Below the pieces are notes generated by a model. The model saw nothing but the letters and a program-made list of their open reading frames with translations, was not told the DNA's origin and did no database searches. A program made the position numbers and the translations under genes. From an uncultured Prevotellaceae bacterium (GTDB taxonomy: Bacteria; Bacteroidota; Bacteroidia; Bacteroidales; Bacteroidaceae): a DNA stretch of 37,077 bases. Where the stretch lies: NCBI GenBank assembly GCA_902776195.1, contig CACYPF010000021.1, positions 1 to 37,077 on the forward strand, written 5' to 3'. This document shows positions 1 to 7,403 of the stretch, piece after piece (the stretch's first letter is position 1; each line of letters begins with the position of its first letter).

Positions 1-234
1 ATCAGTAAGTGCCATTTTTGATAACGTCTCATACACTTCTTTATACAAAAATCTATATAAATACAATGAAGCCTCTTCAACTAAATTGCAGAAGAACCTA
101 TAGTGTTGACTCCTTTTAGGCCTTGTTCTTTAACATTTGCCTACCCGTACGGATTCGGTTGACTGCCTCGCCTGAGTACAGTTGACCACTTTCACTGGAG
201 AGGTTGACTCATGGGGAACACCTATGAGGTCTTA
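1..234. other. Left flank without a recognisable gene
   Basis: I see no open reading frame that resembles a protein, and no tRNA. The heptamer GTTGACT or GTTGACC occurs at 105, 158, 181 and 203, the last three 22-23 bases apart, which may be a decayed short repeat. The stretch lies beyond the 3' end of the minus-strand CYTH gene, so it may hold that operon's terminator, but I cannot point to a clear hairpin with a T run. Confidence 0.4.
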
Positions 235-711
235 TTATTTACCCCAAAGCTGATACGGATTCTTACGCAACTGACTGTTGTAATAACGACGGTCTCCAGT
301 CACTTCTTTCCCGATGAAATCGGGCATTTTTACACTTTCATCAACCGAGGAAAGCTCCACTTCCGCCATCACAAGACCCGCATTCTCACCAAAAAACTCA
401 TCGATTTCGAAGGTGTGGTGGTCATATTCCACGAGCCACCTGTTCTTGTCAATGATACCCGGTTCGCAGAGGAACATCAGTTTTTCACCATCCTCCAAGG
501 GTATCTCATACTCAAACTCATCACGGGAGAGTCCTCCATCCATACTGGGTCCCTTGATGGTGAGGTAGGCACGCTCGTCACGGATACGGACACGCACGGT
601 ACGTCCCCGCTCACTGGTGATATACCCTTGCCGGATATGACTATGACTGAATGACTCCTGTTTGTAGGAGTCATTCAGTACCAGGAATTTACGTTCAATC
701 TCTATTGCCAT
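235..711 (-). CDS. CYTH-domain triphosphate tunnel metalloenzyme
   Basis: This 158-residue protein is a single CYTH domain, a beta-tunnel fold that binds a divalent metal and hydrolyses inorganic triphosphate or related phosphoanhydrides. The diagnostic ExExK motif is right at the N-terminus (E4, E6, K8 in MAIEIERKFLV), followed by alternating charged strands such as VRVRIRD and AYLTIKG that line the tunnel, and the late E-V-E-L-S strand. Length fits small bacterial CYTH proteins. The reading frame stays open further upstream to 780, but the start at 711 puts ExExK at the usual place and overlaps the stop codon of the preceding small gene by one base (TAATG), so coupled translation is likely. 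The family is certain; the cellular substrate is not, and adenylate cyclase activity is unlikely without experimental support. Confidence 0.9.
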   Translation of the reverse strand: MAIEIERKFLVLNDSYKQESFSHSHIRQGYITSERGRTVRVRIRDERAYLTIKGPSMDGGLSRDEFEYEIPLEDGEKLMFLCEPGIIDKNRWLVEYDHHTFEIDEFFGENAGLVMAEVELSSVDESVKMPDFIGKEVTGDRRYYNSQLRKNPYQLWGK

Positions 712-848
712 TACGCCATCATGGAGAAAGACCAGATCAGATAGATGAGAGCGAGGGCGATCAGTCCTCCGAATATCCACCCAATGATTTTCTTACCCTT
801 TTCTTCCTGTTTCTTAGCGTATGCCTCACGCTTTGCTGAATTTTTCAT
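711..848 (-). CDS. Small single-pass membrane protein (45 aa)
   Basis: A complete 45-residue reading frame lies between prfB and the CYTH gene. It starts MKNSAKREAYAKKQEEKGKK, a strongly basic and charged 20-residue head, followed by one hydrophobic helix (about residues 21-43, IIGWIFGGLIALALIYLIWS) and a short tail ending SMMA. The positive-inside rule predicts a cytoplasmic N-terminus. Its TAA stop shares one base with the ATG of the CYTH gene and it begins 24 bases after the prfB stop, so it fits the operon exactly. I do not recognise a named family. The tight junctions on both sides and the clean charged-head plus helix design argue that it is real; a chance frame would not be expected to fit like this. 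Confidence 0.75.
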   Translation of the reverse strand: MKNSAKREAYAKKQEEKGKKIIGWIFGGLIALALIYLIWSFSMMA

Positions 849-872
849 GTTCTTAATGTTTTAAATTACTAA

Positions 873-1994
873 TTACTCATTATCTGTAACGGGAAATTCC
901 ATCAGGTATGCCTTGATGAAATCGTCGATTTTTCCATCCATCACCCCATCGACATCAGAGGTCTGGTAGTTCGTGCGGTGGTCTTTCACCCGACGGTCGT
1001 CGAAGACGTACGAGCGGATCTGTGAGCCCCACTCTATCTTCTTCTTACCCGCCTCAATCTTCGCCTGAGCCTCCAGACGCTTCTTCATGGCACGGTCGTA
1101 GAGCTGGGAGCGGAGCAACGCCATGGCACGCTCCTTGTTCTTCGGCTGGTCGCGCGTCTCTGTATTCTCAATGAGGATCTCCTCTTCCTCACCCGTGTCC
1201 GGGTCGGTATACCAGTAGCGCAGACGGACACCCGACTCCACCTTGTTGACGTTCTGACCACCGGCACCACTGGAGCGGAACGTGTCCCATGAGAGTTTGG
1301 CGGGGTCGACATACACCTCGATGGTATCGTCAACCAACGGGCTGACGAAGACGGAGGCGAAGGAAGTCATACGCTTGCCCTGTGCATTATATGGACTGAC
1401 ACGCACCAGACGGTGCACCCCATTCTCCGACTTCAGGTAGCCGTACGCATACTCACCACCCTCTATCTGCATGGTGACACTCTTGATACCAGCCTCGTCA
1501 CCGTCCTGCAGGTTGGAGATACTGACCTTATAGCCATGAGCCTCTGCCCACCGCTGATACATACGCATGAGCATCTCCGCCCAGTCCTGCGCCTCGGTAC
1601 CACCGGCACCGGAGTTGATCTTAAGGACACACTCCATCGGGTCCTCCTTCTGGCGAAGCATGTTTCTGAGTTCTAGTTTTTCCAGGAGATCCAGTACCAC
1701 CTGGTAGTCTTGGTCGACTTCCTCTTCCGTCACCATCTCCTCTTTATAGAAGTCGAAGGCGAGCTGTAGCTCGTCGGTGGCATTACGCACAGCGGTATAG
1801 TCGTCAATCCATCGTTTGATACCCTTCACCTTCTTCATCTGTGCCTCGGCACGTTTCTGGTCTTCCCAGAAGTCAGGTGCCTGTGTACGAAGCTCTTCCT
1901 CCTCGTACTCCATCTTCTTCTCGTCTATCTTCAAGTACTTGTAGAGTGCGTCCGCACGGTCAAGTACATCCTTTAGCTGATCTTGTGTTATCAT
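873..1994 (-). CDS. prfB: Peptide chain release factor 2
   Basis: RF2 reads UAA and UGA stop codons and triggers peptide release on the ribosome. The 373-residue protein has the coiled N-terminal domain, the codon-recognition domain and the catalytic loop SSGAGGQNVN with GGQ at residues 245-247. The stop-codon recognition tripeptide, SPF in Escherichia coli, here reads SPY (200-202, RLVRVSPYNAQGKR). The frame is open from MITQDQLK onward: the position where many bacteria have the autoregulatory +1 frameshift (CTT TGA C) reads TAC TTG AAG, so no frameshift is needed. A short acidic insertion (PDTGEEEE) follows the GGQ region, which I believe is a Bacteroidota feature. It starts 24 bases after the upstream acyl-CoA ligase and is probably cotranscribed. 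Confidence 0.96.
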   Translation of the reverse strand: MITQDQLKDVLDRADALYKYLKIDEKKMEYEEEELRTQAPDFWEDQKRAEAQMKKVKGIKRWIDDYTAVRNATDELQLAFDFYKEEMVTEEEVDQDYQVVLDLLEKLELRNMLRQKEDPMECVLKINSGAGGTEAQDWAEMLMRMYQRWAEAHGYKVSISNLQDGDEAGIKSVTMQIEGGEYAYGYLKSENGVHRLVRVSPYNAQGKRMTSFASVFVSPLVDDTIEVYVDPAKLSWDTFRSSGAGGQNVNKVESGVRLRYWYTDPDTGEEEEILIENTETRDQPKNKERAMALLRSQLYDRAMKKRLEAQAKIEAGKKKIEWGSQIRSYVFDDRRVKDHRTNYQTSDVDGVMDGKIDDFIKAYLMEFPVTDNE

Positions 1995-2018
1995 TCTTTT
2001 TAAGTTAGGAATTTGGAA

Positions 2019-3827
2019 CTAATCGACATACATTTTGTCGATTTGTTCCTTATAGTTCTCATATAGTACCCGGCGGCGGATCTTGAGGGTATTGGTGAGT
2101 TCACCTTTCTCCATGGACAGGTGGTGGGGAAGAAGGACGAAACGCTTGACTTGCTCGTAATGGGCGAGTTGCTGCTGGAGGGTGTCGATACGCTCCTTCA
2201 TCATCTCGATGATCTGCGGATTACTGCAGAGCTGCTCACGGTCCTCAAACGGGATGTTATGCTCACGGGCATACTCCTCCAAGAGCGGATAAACAGGGAC
2301 GATGAGGGCAGAGACGAACTTACGCTGGTCGGCGACGACGGCGAGCTGGTCGATATATTTGTCGACCAAGAGTTTCGACTCTATCATCTGCGGGGCGATA
2401 TACTTACCATTACTGGTCTTGAAGAGGTCTTTGATACGCTCCTTCAGGAACAGCTCACCATCCTTCAGATAACCGGCATCACCCGTCTTGAAATAGCCGT
2501 CCTCGGTAAACGCTGCCTTCGTGAGGTCCTCGCGGTTATAGTAACCAGGAGTGATCGTCGGACCCTTCAGGAGAATCTCACCCTCCTCGCTGATCTTGAT
2601 ATCTATCCCCTCGATGGGCTGACCGACGGAACCGACGGTATAGGGCTCTCCTAAGTGGTCGCAGGAGACGGTGGCAAGAGACTCTGTCAAGCCATAGCCT
2701 ACAATCATATTAATCCCGATGGAATGGACAAACTCCTCGACATGGGCACTCACTGCCGCACCTGCCGTGGGGAAGAAATGGGCATTCTCCAAGCCCAGTT
2801 CCTTACGCACCAGGGAGAAGACGGTGCGGTTGAGCATCTCATACTCCAGATGGAGTGCCATAGGCGGTTTCTTTCCCAGACTCAGATATTCGATATTATG
2901 CTTACGACCGACTTTCAGCGCATGCATGAAGAGCTTACGCTGCACGGTGCTGGAATGGTCGATCTTATCCATCACACCCATATACACCTTCTCCCAGAAA
3001 CGGGGTACGGAGGACATACAGGTGGGATGCGTCTCCCGCATCGACTGCTGCACCTCCTGCGGATGGGTGTTCACAATCATCGTGGCACCCTTCGTCAGGG
3101 AGAGGAGTGCCCATCCACGCTCGAAGATATGGGTATAGGGGAGGAAATTCATCACACGGTCGTGCTCATCGACAGGCACACACTTGTTGTTTGCCTCGAA
3201 AGCGGCATGGAACATGGAGTGTGGCAGGATGACACCCTTGGAGTCTCCCGTGGTGCCACTGGTATAGAGGATATTGGCGATATCATCGAAAGAAGCCTCT
3301 TTCTGACGCGCTTCCACCTCAGTCTGACGGGGCAGGTTCTCACCCATCTTCAGGAAGTCAGTGAAATAGATGGCATTGGGGTCATGGGAGGAGATACGTA
3401 CCAGCGGGTCGAAGACGATGATACGCTCCAGGGTCGGACAGAGAGATACCACACGGCGGGCACGGTCGTACTGCTCCTGCTCACCGACGAAGAGGAAACG
3501 CACCTTCGCATCGTTGATCATAAACTGGATCTGCTGCTCGGAACTGGTAGCATAGAAGGGTATCGTGACAGCACGGACACCCCACGCTCCGAAGTCACAC
3601 TCCAGATACTGTACGGAGTTCTGCGAGAAGATACCAATGTTCTCCTGTACCTTCACCCCAAGGTTCAACAGGGCGTTGCTGACTTGTTTAACGGTCTGCG
3701 ACACCTGATTCCATGACAACGACTTCCATTCCTTACCACCGAAATCCTGATAGATCAGCATCTCACGGTCGCCATAACGAGCGGCTAAGTCGTGTATCAA
3801 CACCGACATGTGACTGTTTATCTGCAT
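2019..3827 (-). CDS. Long-chain fatty acid--CoA ligase (AMP-forming)
   Basis: The 602-residue protein belongs to the ANL superfamily and would activate fatty acids to acyl-CoA via an acyl-adenylate. The phosphate-binding motif YTSGTTGDSKG is at 188-198, the adenine-contacting GYGLTES at 377-383, and the motor-domain segment TGDAGYLKDGELFLKERIKD with the following lysine-rich TSNGKYIAP loop begins near 448. This arrangement matches the long-chain (FadD/ACSL-like) branch common in Bacteroidota. It has no transmembrane segment. A TATCTTTG promoter element lies 23 bases upstream of the ATG, and prfB follows after 24 bases, so this is the first gene of the minus-strand operon. The substrate chain length cannot be read from sequence. 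Confidence 0.92.
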   Translation of the reverse strand: MQINSHMSVLIHDLAARYGDREMLIYQDFGGKEWKSLSWNQVSQTVKQVSNALLNLGVKVQENIGIFSQNSVQYLECDFGAWGVRAVTIPFYATSSEQQIQFMINDAKVRFLFVGEQEQYDRARRVVSLCPTLERIIVFDPLVRISSHDPNAIYFTDFLKMGENLPRQTEVEARQKEASFDDIANILYTSGTTGDSKGVILPHSMFHAAFEANNKCVPVDEHDRVMNFLPYTHIFERGWALLSLTKGATMIVNTHPQEVQQSMRETHPTCMSSVPRFWEKVYMGVMDKIDHSSTVQRKLFMHALKVGRKHNIEYLSLGKKPPMALHLEYEMLNRTVFSLVRKELGLENAHFFPTAGAAVSAHVEEFVHSIGINMIVGYGLTESLATVSCDHLGEPYTVGSVGQPIEGIDIKISEEGEILLKGPTITPGYYNREDLTKAAFTEDGYFKTGDAGYLKDGELFLKERIKDLFKTSNGKYIAPQMIESKLLVDKYIDQLAVVADQRKFVSALIVPVYPLLEEYAREHNIPFEDREQLCSNPQIIEMMKERIDTLQQQLAHYEQVKRFVLLPHHLSMEKGELTNTLKIRRRVLYENYKEQIDKMYVD

Positions 3828-3850
3828 AAGCCTATATTATTAATTAGGTG

Positions 3851-3858
3851 CAAAGATA
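3851..3858 (-). promoter_or_regulatory. Bacteroidota -7 element (TATCTTTG) for the acyl-CoA ligase operon
   Basis: On the minus strand the sequence reads TATCTTTG, a perfect TAnnTTTG -7 box of the Bacteroidota primary sigma factor. It ends 23 bases before the ligase start codon. No clear TTTG -33 box is visible. It stands back to back with the plus-strand promoter at 3901-3908. Confidence 0.7.
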
Positions 3859-3900
3859 CAACATTTTTATTAAAAAAGAGGAAGGATGAAGTTTTTTCTG

Positions 3901-3908
3901 TATCTTTG
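3901..3908 (+). promoter_or_regulatory. Bacteroidota -7 element (TATCTTTG) for the M20 deacylase
   Basis: TATCTTTG matches TAnnTTTG exactly and ends 8 bases before the ATG at 3917. As transcription normally starts a few bases after this box, the mRNA would have a leader of only a few bases. A convincing -33 box is not seen. Confidence 0.7.
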
Positions 3909-3916
3909 CAGAAGAT

Positions 3917-4969
3917 ATGGCATACAAGAAATATACAAACGAAGCGGTGGAACTGTTGAGCAGGCTCATCAGTACCCCCTCTGTCAGCAGGGACGAGAAG
4001 GCTGCTGCGGACATTCTGCAACAGCAAATTAAAATGTGGGGACTCCCCTGTAAGCGTATCGGCAACAATCTGATCGTGGCGAAACGACTCAGTAAGAAGA
4101 AACCCACTTTGTTGCTGAACGCACATATCGACACGGTGAAACCCGTGGCGACATGGACCCGTGACCCCTTTACACCGACCATCGAGGATGGCAAGCTCTA
4201 CGGACTGGGAAGTAACGACTGCGGTGGTGGACTGGTCAGTCTGCTGCAGGCATACCGCATCCTGTCTGAGGTGAGAGAGCTGCCGTATAATCTCATTTAT
4301 GTCGCCTCCTGTGAAGAAGAGGTGAGCGGTCAGAACGGGTTCTCACTGGTGCTCCCGACCTTACCTCCCATCGATGTTGCCATCGTGGGCGAGCCGACGG
4401 GGATGCAACCAGCCATCGCAGAGAAAGGACTGATGGTGATTGACGGTATCGCTCACGGGAAGAGCGGTCATGCTGCCCGCAACGAGGGGGTAAATGCCAT
4501 CTACGAGGTATTGGACGACCTACAGTGGTTGCGTAACTATAAGTTCCGCAAGGTGAGTTCGCTGCTGGGAGAGACGAAGGCAACGGTCACCGTGATACAT
4601 GCGGGAACCCAGCATAATGTCATCCCCGACAAGGTGGAGTTCGTCATTGACGTCCGCACCAACGAATACTACCAGAACGAGTTTCTCTTCGCTTTCTTAC
4701 AGAAGCACATGAAGAGTGAGTTAAAGGCTCGTTCCTTCCGACTGCACTCGTCGTCCATCCCCGAAAACCACCCGCTCATCAAGAAATGCAAGAAGATGAG
4801 GATGAAGCCCTTCGGTTCTCCTACCCTCTCAGACCAGGCACTGATGCCCTTCCCCTCTTTCAAACTTGGACCAGGGGAGTCATGTCGCAGTCACTCTGCC
4901 GATGAATTCATCAAAATTGACGAGATTCATCAGGCAATCAACAAGTATGTGAAATTGCTATCTTCCTAG
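3917..4969 (+). CDS. argE: M20 family deacylase, probably acyl-ornithine/citrulline deacylase (ArgE-like)
   Basis: The 350-residue protein is a two-zinc M20 hydrolase. Metal and catalytic residues are visible in order: H70 and D72 in NAHIDTVKP, D101 in GSNDCGGG, E133/E134 in SCEEEVSG, the aspartate/glutamate region of GEPTG near 159, and a late histidine in CRSHSADEF. The dimerisation domain starts about residue 170 (AHGKSGHAAR). Such short ArgE-like enzymes in Bacteroidota remove the acyl group in arginine synthesis; in Bacteroides fragilis the pathway is known to use N-succinylated rather than acetylated intermediates, so the true substrate could be a succinyl compound. It stands alone, and its last 12 bases overlap the end of the convergent EnvC-like gene. 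A peptidase role is a less likely alternative. Confidence 0.82.
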   Translation: MAYKKYTNEAVELLSRLISTPSVSRDEKAAADILQQQIKMWGLPCKRIGNNLIVAKRLSKKKPTLLLNAHIDTVKPVATWTRDPFTPTIEDGKLYGLGSNDCGGGLVSLLQAYRILSEVRELPYNLIYVASCEEEVSGQNGFSLVLPTLPPIDVAIVGEPTGMQPAIAEKGLMVIDGIAHGKSGHAARNEGVNAIYEVLDDLQWLRNYKFRKVSSLLGETKATVTVIHAGTQHNVIPDKVEFVIDVRTNEYYQNEFLFAFLQKHMKSELKARSFRLHSSSIPENHPLIKKCKKMRMKPFGSPTLSDQALMPFPSFKLGPGESCRSHSADEFIKIDEIHQAINKYVKLLSS

Positions 4970-6547
4970 CCACGACTCAGGATTGAGCTTCGCCGTCTCC
5001 CTACGCAGCTGGAACTGGAGGATGTCGTCCTGTCCTACCCGTCCTAATGCCTGACGGGTGCTGACCTTTTGTCCGCGGTGCACATTGACAGAGGACAGGT
5101 TGCAGTAAACGGAGATATAACTGCCATGGCGAACCATCACTACCATGGTGCCTCCGAAACTGAATACCGCACTGACCTCACCATCAAAGATAGAACGAGC
5201 CTGCGCTCCTGACTGTCCCTTGATATTGATACCTTTGTTGTCAAGGGTGACATTATGCAGTCCTTCCACATTATACTGACCGAAATGACTCACTATACGA
5301 TACGGACCAGTGATCGGCATCGGCAAGCGACCACGGTTACTTTCGAAATTACCACTGAGACGACGGTCCTCTGACGACATCGAATAGTCGAGTGTCTCCG
5401 TATGCTTCTTTGCCTCAGCGACCTCCTTGGCGTGCTCACGAGCCTCAGACTCCGCACGGCGCTCTGCGGCAAGACGGGCAGCCTCAGCCTCACGAGCCTG
5501 TCGCTCAGCAGCCTCACGTGCCTTCTTGTTACGGGCGGCACGGGCCTCTGCCTTCGCTTTCTCCTCACGTGCCTTTGCCTCAGCGATACGACGGGCATTC
5601 TCCTTTGCCGCAGCCTCGGCAGCCGCTTTCTTACGAGCCAACTCAGCAGCACGTTTCCTGGCAGCCTCCGCCTCCGCCTTCCGCTTTGCCTCTGCAGCAG
5701 CACGTGCTTTCTGACGAGCCACCTCCTCGGCGATCAAACGGTCGATTTGTGCATTGAGTGCCGCATCCTTCTTCTTCTGCTGTGCGATGACGTTCTGGAT
5801 CTGTTTCTGCTGCTTCTGCAAGCCAGATACCATGTTCTTCTGCTCTGTCTGCTTTCCTTCTAATGAACGACGCTCACTCTCACCCCGTTTCAACAACTGA
5901 TGCTTGTTGTCACGGGCAGCGAGGAGCTCTACTTGCTTGGCATTGACCTCTGCCTGTTTCACCTTCACGTCCTCACCCTGTGCACGCTGATAAGAGGCAT
6001 ATTCTCTCATAAAACGCATGCGACGGAACATCTGGGTGAAACTACTGGCACTGAAGATGAACATCAGTTTGCTCTGGAGGGACTGGTTACGATGCATATA
6101 ACGCATCGACTTGACATACTTCTGCTTACAATCCTCCAACTCAGACTTCAAGACACCCAGTTGGGTATTGAGCATCTCTATCTCCACGTCCAACGAGGAG
6201 AGGTCTTTGCGGATGGTATCTATCGTACGGCGCTTATGGGCAATCTCCGTATTAAGCATCATCAAGTTCTCCAGACGTTTCTTGACATCAAGCTCATTAG
6301 ACCGCAGTTTCTGTTCCTGCTCCTTGATCTTTTGCTGGATGATCTGACGCTGGTTCTGCAAACTCTGGACAGAGACTGGCTGCCCTGACGACTTCCTGGC
6401 GGTCGTCGTTTTCCTCTTAGTCGCTTTCCTGGTGGTTGATTTCTTGACAACAGTAGTCCTGCCCTTCCCCTTTGCCGTACGACGCTGCTGCGCATACGGA
6501 CTCAAGGCAAAGAGCAGAAGTATGAGTAGTAAACCTGTCCGCCTCAT
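4958..6547 (-). CDS. EnvC-like murein hydrolase activator with degenerate LytM domain
   Basis: A 529-residue exported protein. Residues 1-19 form a signal peptide. A basic Thr/Lys-rich stretch follows (about 20-55), then a long coiled coil (about 58-265), then an unusually Ala/Arg/Glu-rich helix of more than 100 residues (about 268-385, TolA-like in composition), then a LytM/M23 domain (409-529). All four zinc ligands of active LytM enzymes are replaced: N437 and N441 stand where HxxxD is expected (DNKGINI), N483 replaces the His of YxHL (YCNLS), and Q511 replaces the His of the last HxH. It therefore probably activates amidases at the septum, as EnvC does, rather than cutting peptidoglycan itself. 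It is the last gene of the dut operon, 7 bases after the lipoprotein gene. No ftsEX is nearby. Confidence 0.85.
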   Translation of the reverse strand: MRRTGLLLILLLFALSPYAQQRRTAKGKGRTTVVKKSTTRKATKRKTTTARKSSGQPVSVQSLQNQRQIIQQKIKEQEQKLRSNELDVKKRLENLMMLNTEIAHKRRTIDTIRKDLSSLDVEIEMLNTQLGVLKSELEDCKQKYVKSMRYMHRNQSLQSKLMFIFSASSFTQMFRRMRFMREYASYQRAQGEDVKVKQAEVNAKQVELLAARDNKHQLLKRGESERRSLEGKQTEQKNMVSGLQKQQKQIQNVIAQQKKKDAALNAQIDRLIAEEVARQKARAAAEAKRKAEAEAARKRAAELARKKAAAEAAAKENARRIAEAKAREEKAKAEARAARNKKAREAAERQAREAEAARLAAERRAESEAREHAKEVAEAKKHTETLDYSMSSEDRRLSGNFESNRGRLPMPITGPYRIVSHFGQYNVEGLHNVTLDNKGINIKGQSGAQARSIFDGEVSAVFSFGGTMVVMVRHGSYISVYCNLSSVNVHRGQKVSTRQALGRVGQDDILQFQLRRETAKLNPESWLGR

Positions 6548-6554
6548 CTTCTAA

Positions 6555-7403
6555 TTATAGAGCCATAAAGCGACGAAGGATGTCATCAACTGATACCTCG
6601 CGATATTTGCCGGAAATCTCTGTACGGGTCTCCCATTCGTCATCATTACCCAGATAGTTGAGGTTCATACCCATCTTGACAGACTTGTCAGGTGTATTGA
6701 ACAGGATTTTATGCGTATAAGGGAACTGCTTCTTACCAGTGGTACGGAAGTCCTCATAGTCCCAGTTCAACTGGTAATTGCCACGAATCTTATCTTCATA
6801 CATGATATTCGCCATCTTGATCAGCGCACCGTCCTTGTCGGCAAGCCAGCGATAAGAGAGTTTCCCGTTCTCCATCGAGATGATGGCATTCTCACCTATC
6901 AAGTCGGTCTCATAGGCATTCAACAGCTCATCAGAAACTTTCGACTTGCCAGGCTGGAACAACTCATTCCAGAACAACGCCTGCAAGGAGTAGAAATTCA
7001 GACCACTGTTACGCAGGAAGTCCAACTGGTTGTAGTTCGCCTTGATAAACTGTTTGTTGATACGGTCCATGATCAGCACATAGTCTTTGGTGAACTCCAG
7101 ACGACCAGCCTCCACGAAACCGAAAGCCATCAGCTGCAGACGTATCACGTCATCACGTTTCATCTTCAGGTTTCCGGTCAGCGTCAGCTGCTGATTACCC
7201 ACCTCCACAGAGAACTTCACCTTGGAAGTAATAAACTTAGCATACTGCGCATTGTCATTCACTTTCTGTAAGAACTTCTGCGCACTCATCGTCGCAGGCG
7301 TTACTGGCTTCGTCTCAACGACAGCCTTTTTCTTCGTGCCGCAAGCAACCAAAACCAATGGAAGTGCCAAGGCGGCAATTTTCAAAATACGTGATGGTTT
7401 CAT
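6555..7403 (-). CDS. DUF4292-type lipoprotein
   Basis: A 282-residue lipoprotein with a perfect lipobox (L18-V19-A20-C21) after a short hydrophobic signal. The rest is soluble and beta-rich, with segments such as VKFSVEVGNQQLTLTGNLKM and the regularly repeated strand pattern seen in DUF4292 proteins, which I recall as related in fold to LolA/LolB lipoprotein carriers. That suggests a role in outer-membrane lipoprotein or lipid handling, but no activity can be claimed. Its ATG overlaps the TGA of the upstream TPR gene (ATGA), which implies translational coupling, and the EnvC-like gene follows after 7 bases. I am confident of the lipoprotein assignment and fairly confident of the family. Confidence 0.82.
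   Translation of the reverse strand: MKPSRILKIAALALPLVLVACGTKKKAVVETKPVTPATMSAQKFLQKVNDNAQYAKFITSKVKFSVEVGNQQLTLTGNLKMKRDDVIRLQLMAFGFVEAGRLEFTKDYVLIMDRINKQFIKANYNQLDFLRNSGLNFYSLQALFWNELFQPGKSKVSDELLNAYETDLIGENAIISMENGKLSYRWLADKDGALIKMANIMYEDKIRGNYQLNWDYEDFRTTGKKQFPYTHKILFNTPDKSVKMGMNLNYLGNDDEWETRTEISGKYREVSVDDILRRFMAL

Noticed and set aside
211-654. 147-codon plus-strand frame opposite the CYTH gene
   Set aside because: The minus strand encodes the ExExK motif and a full CYTH domain; the plus frame has no recognisable feature.
873-1994. Programmed +1 frameshift in prfB
   Set aside because: There is no in-frame TGA or slippery CTT TGA C at the expected place; the frame is continuous from the ATG.
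2655-3716. 353-codon plus-strand frame opposite the acyl-CoA ligase
   Set aside because: It lies fully antisense to a well-supported enzyme, is His/Leu-rich with no recognisable motif, and has no promoter. It is a by-product of codon bias.
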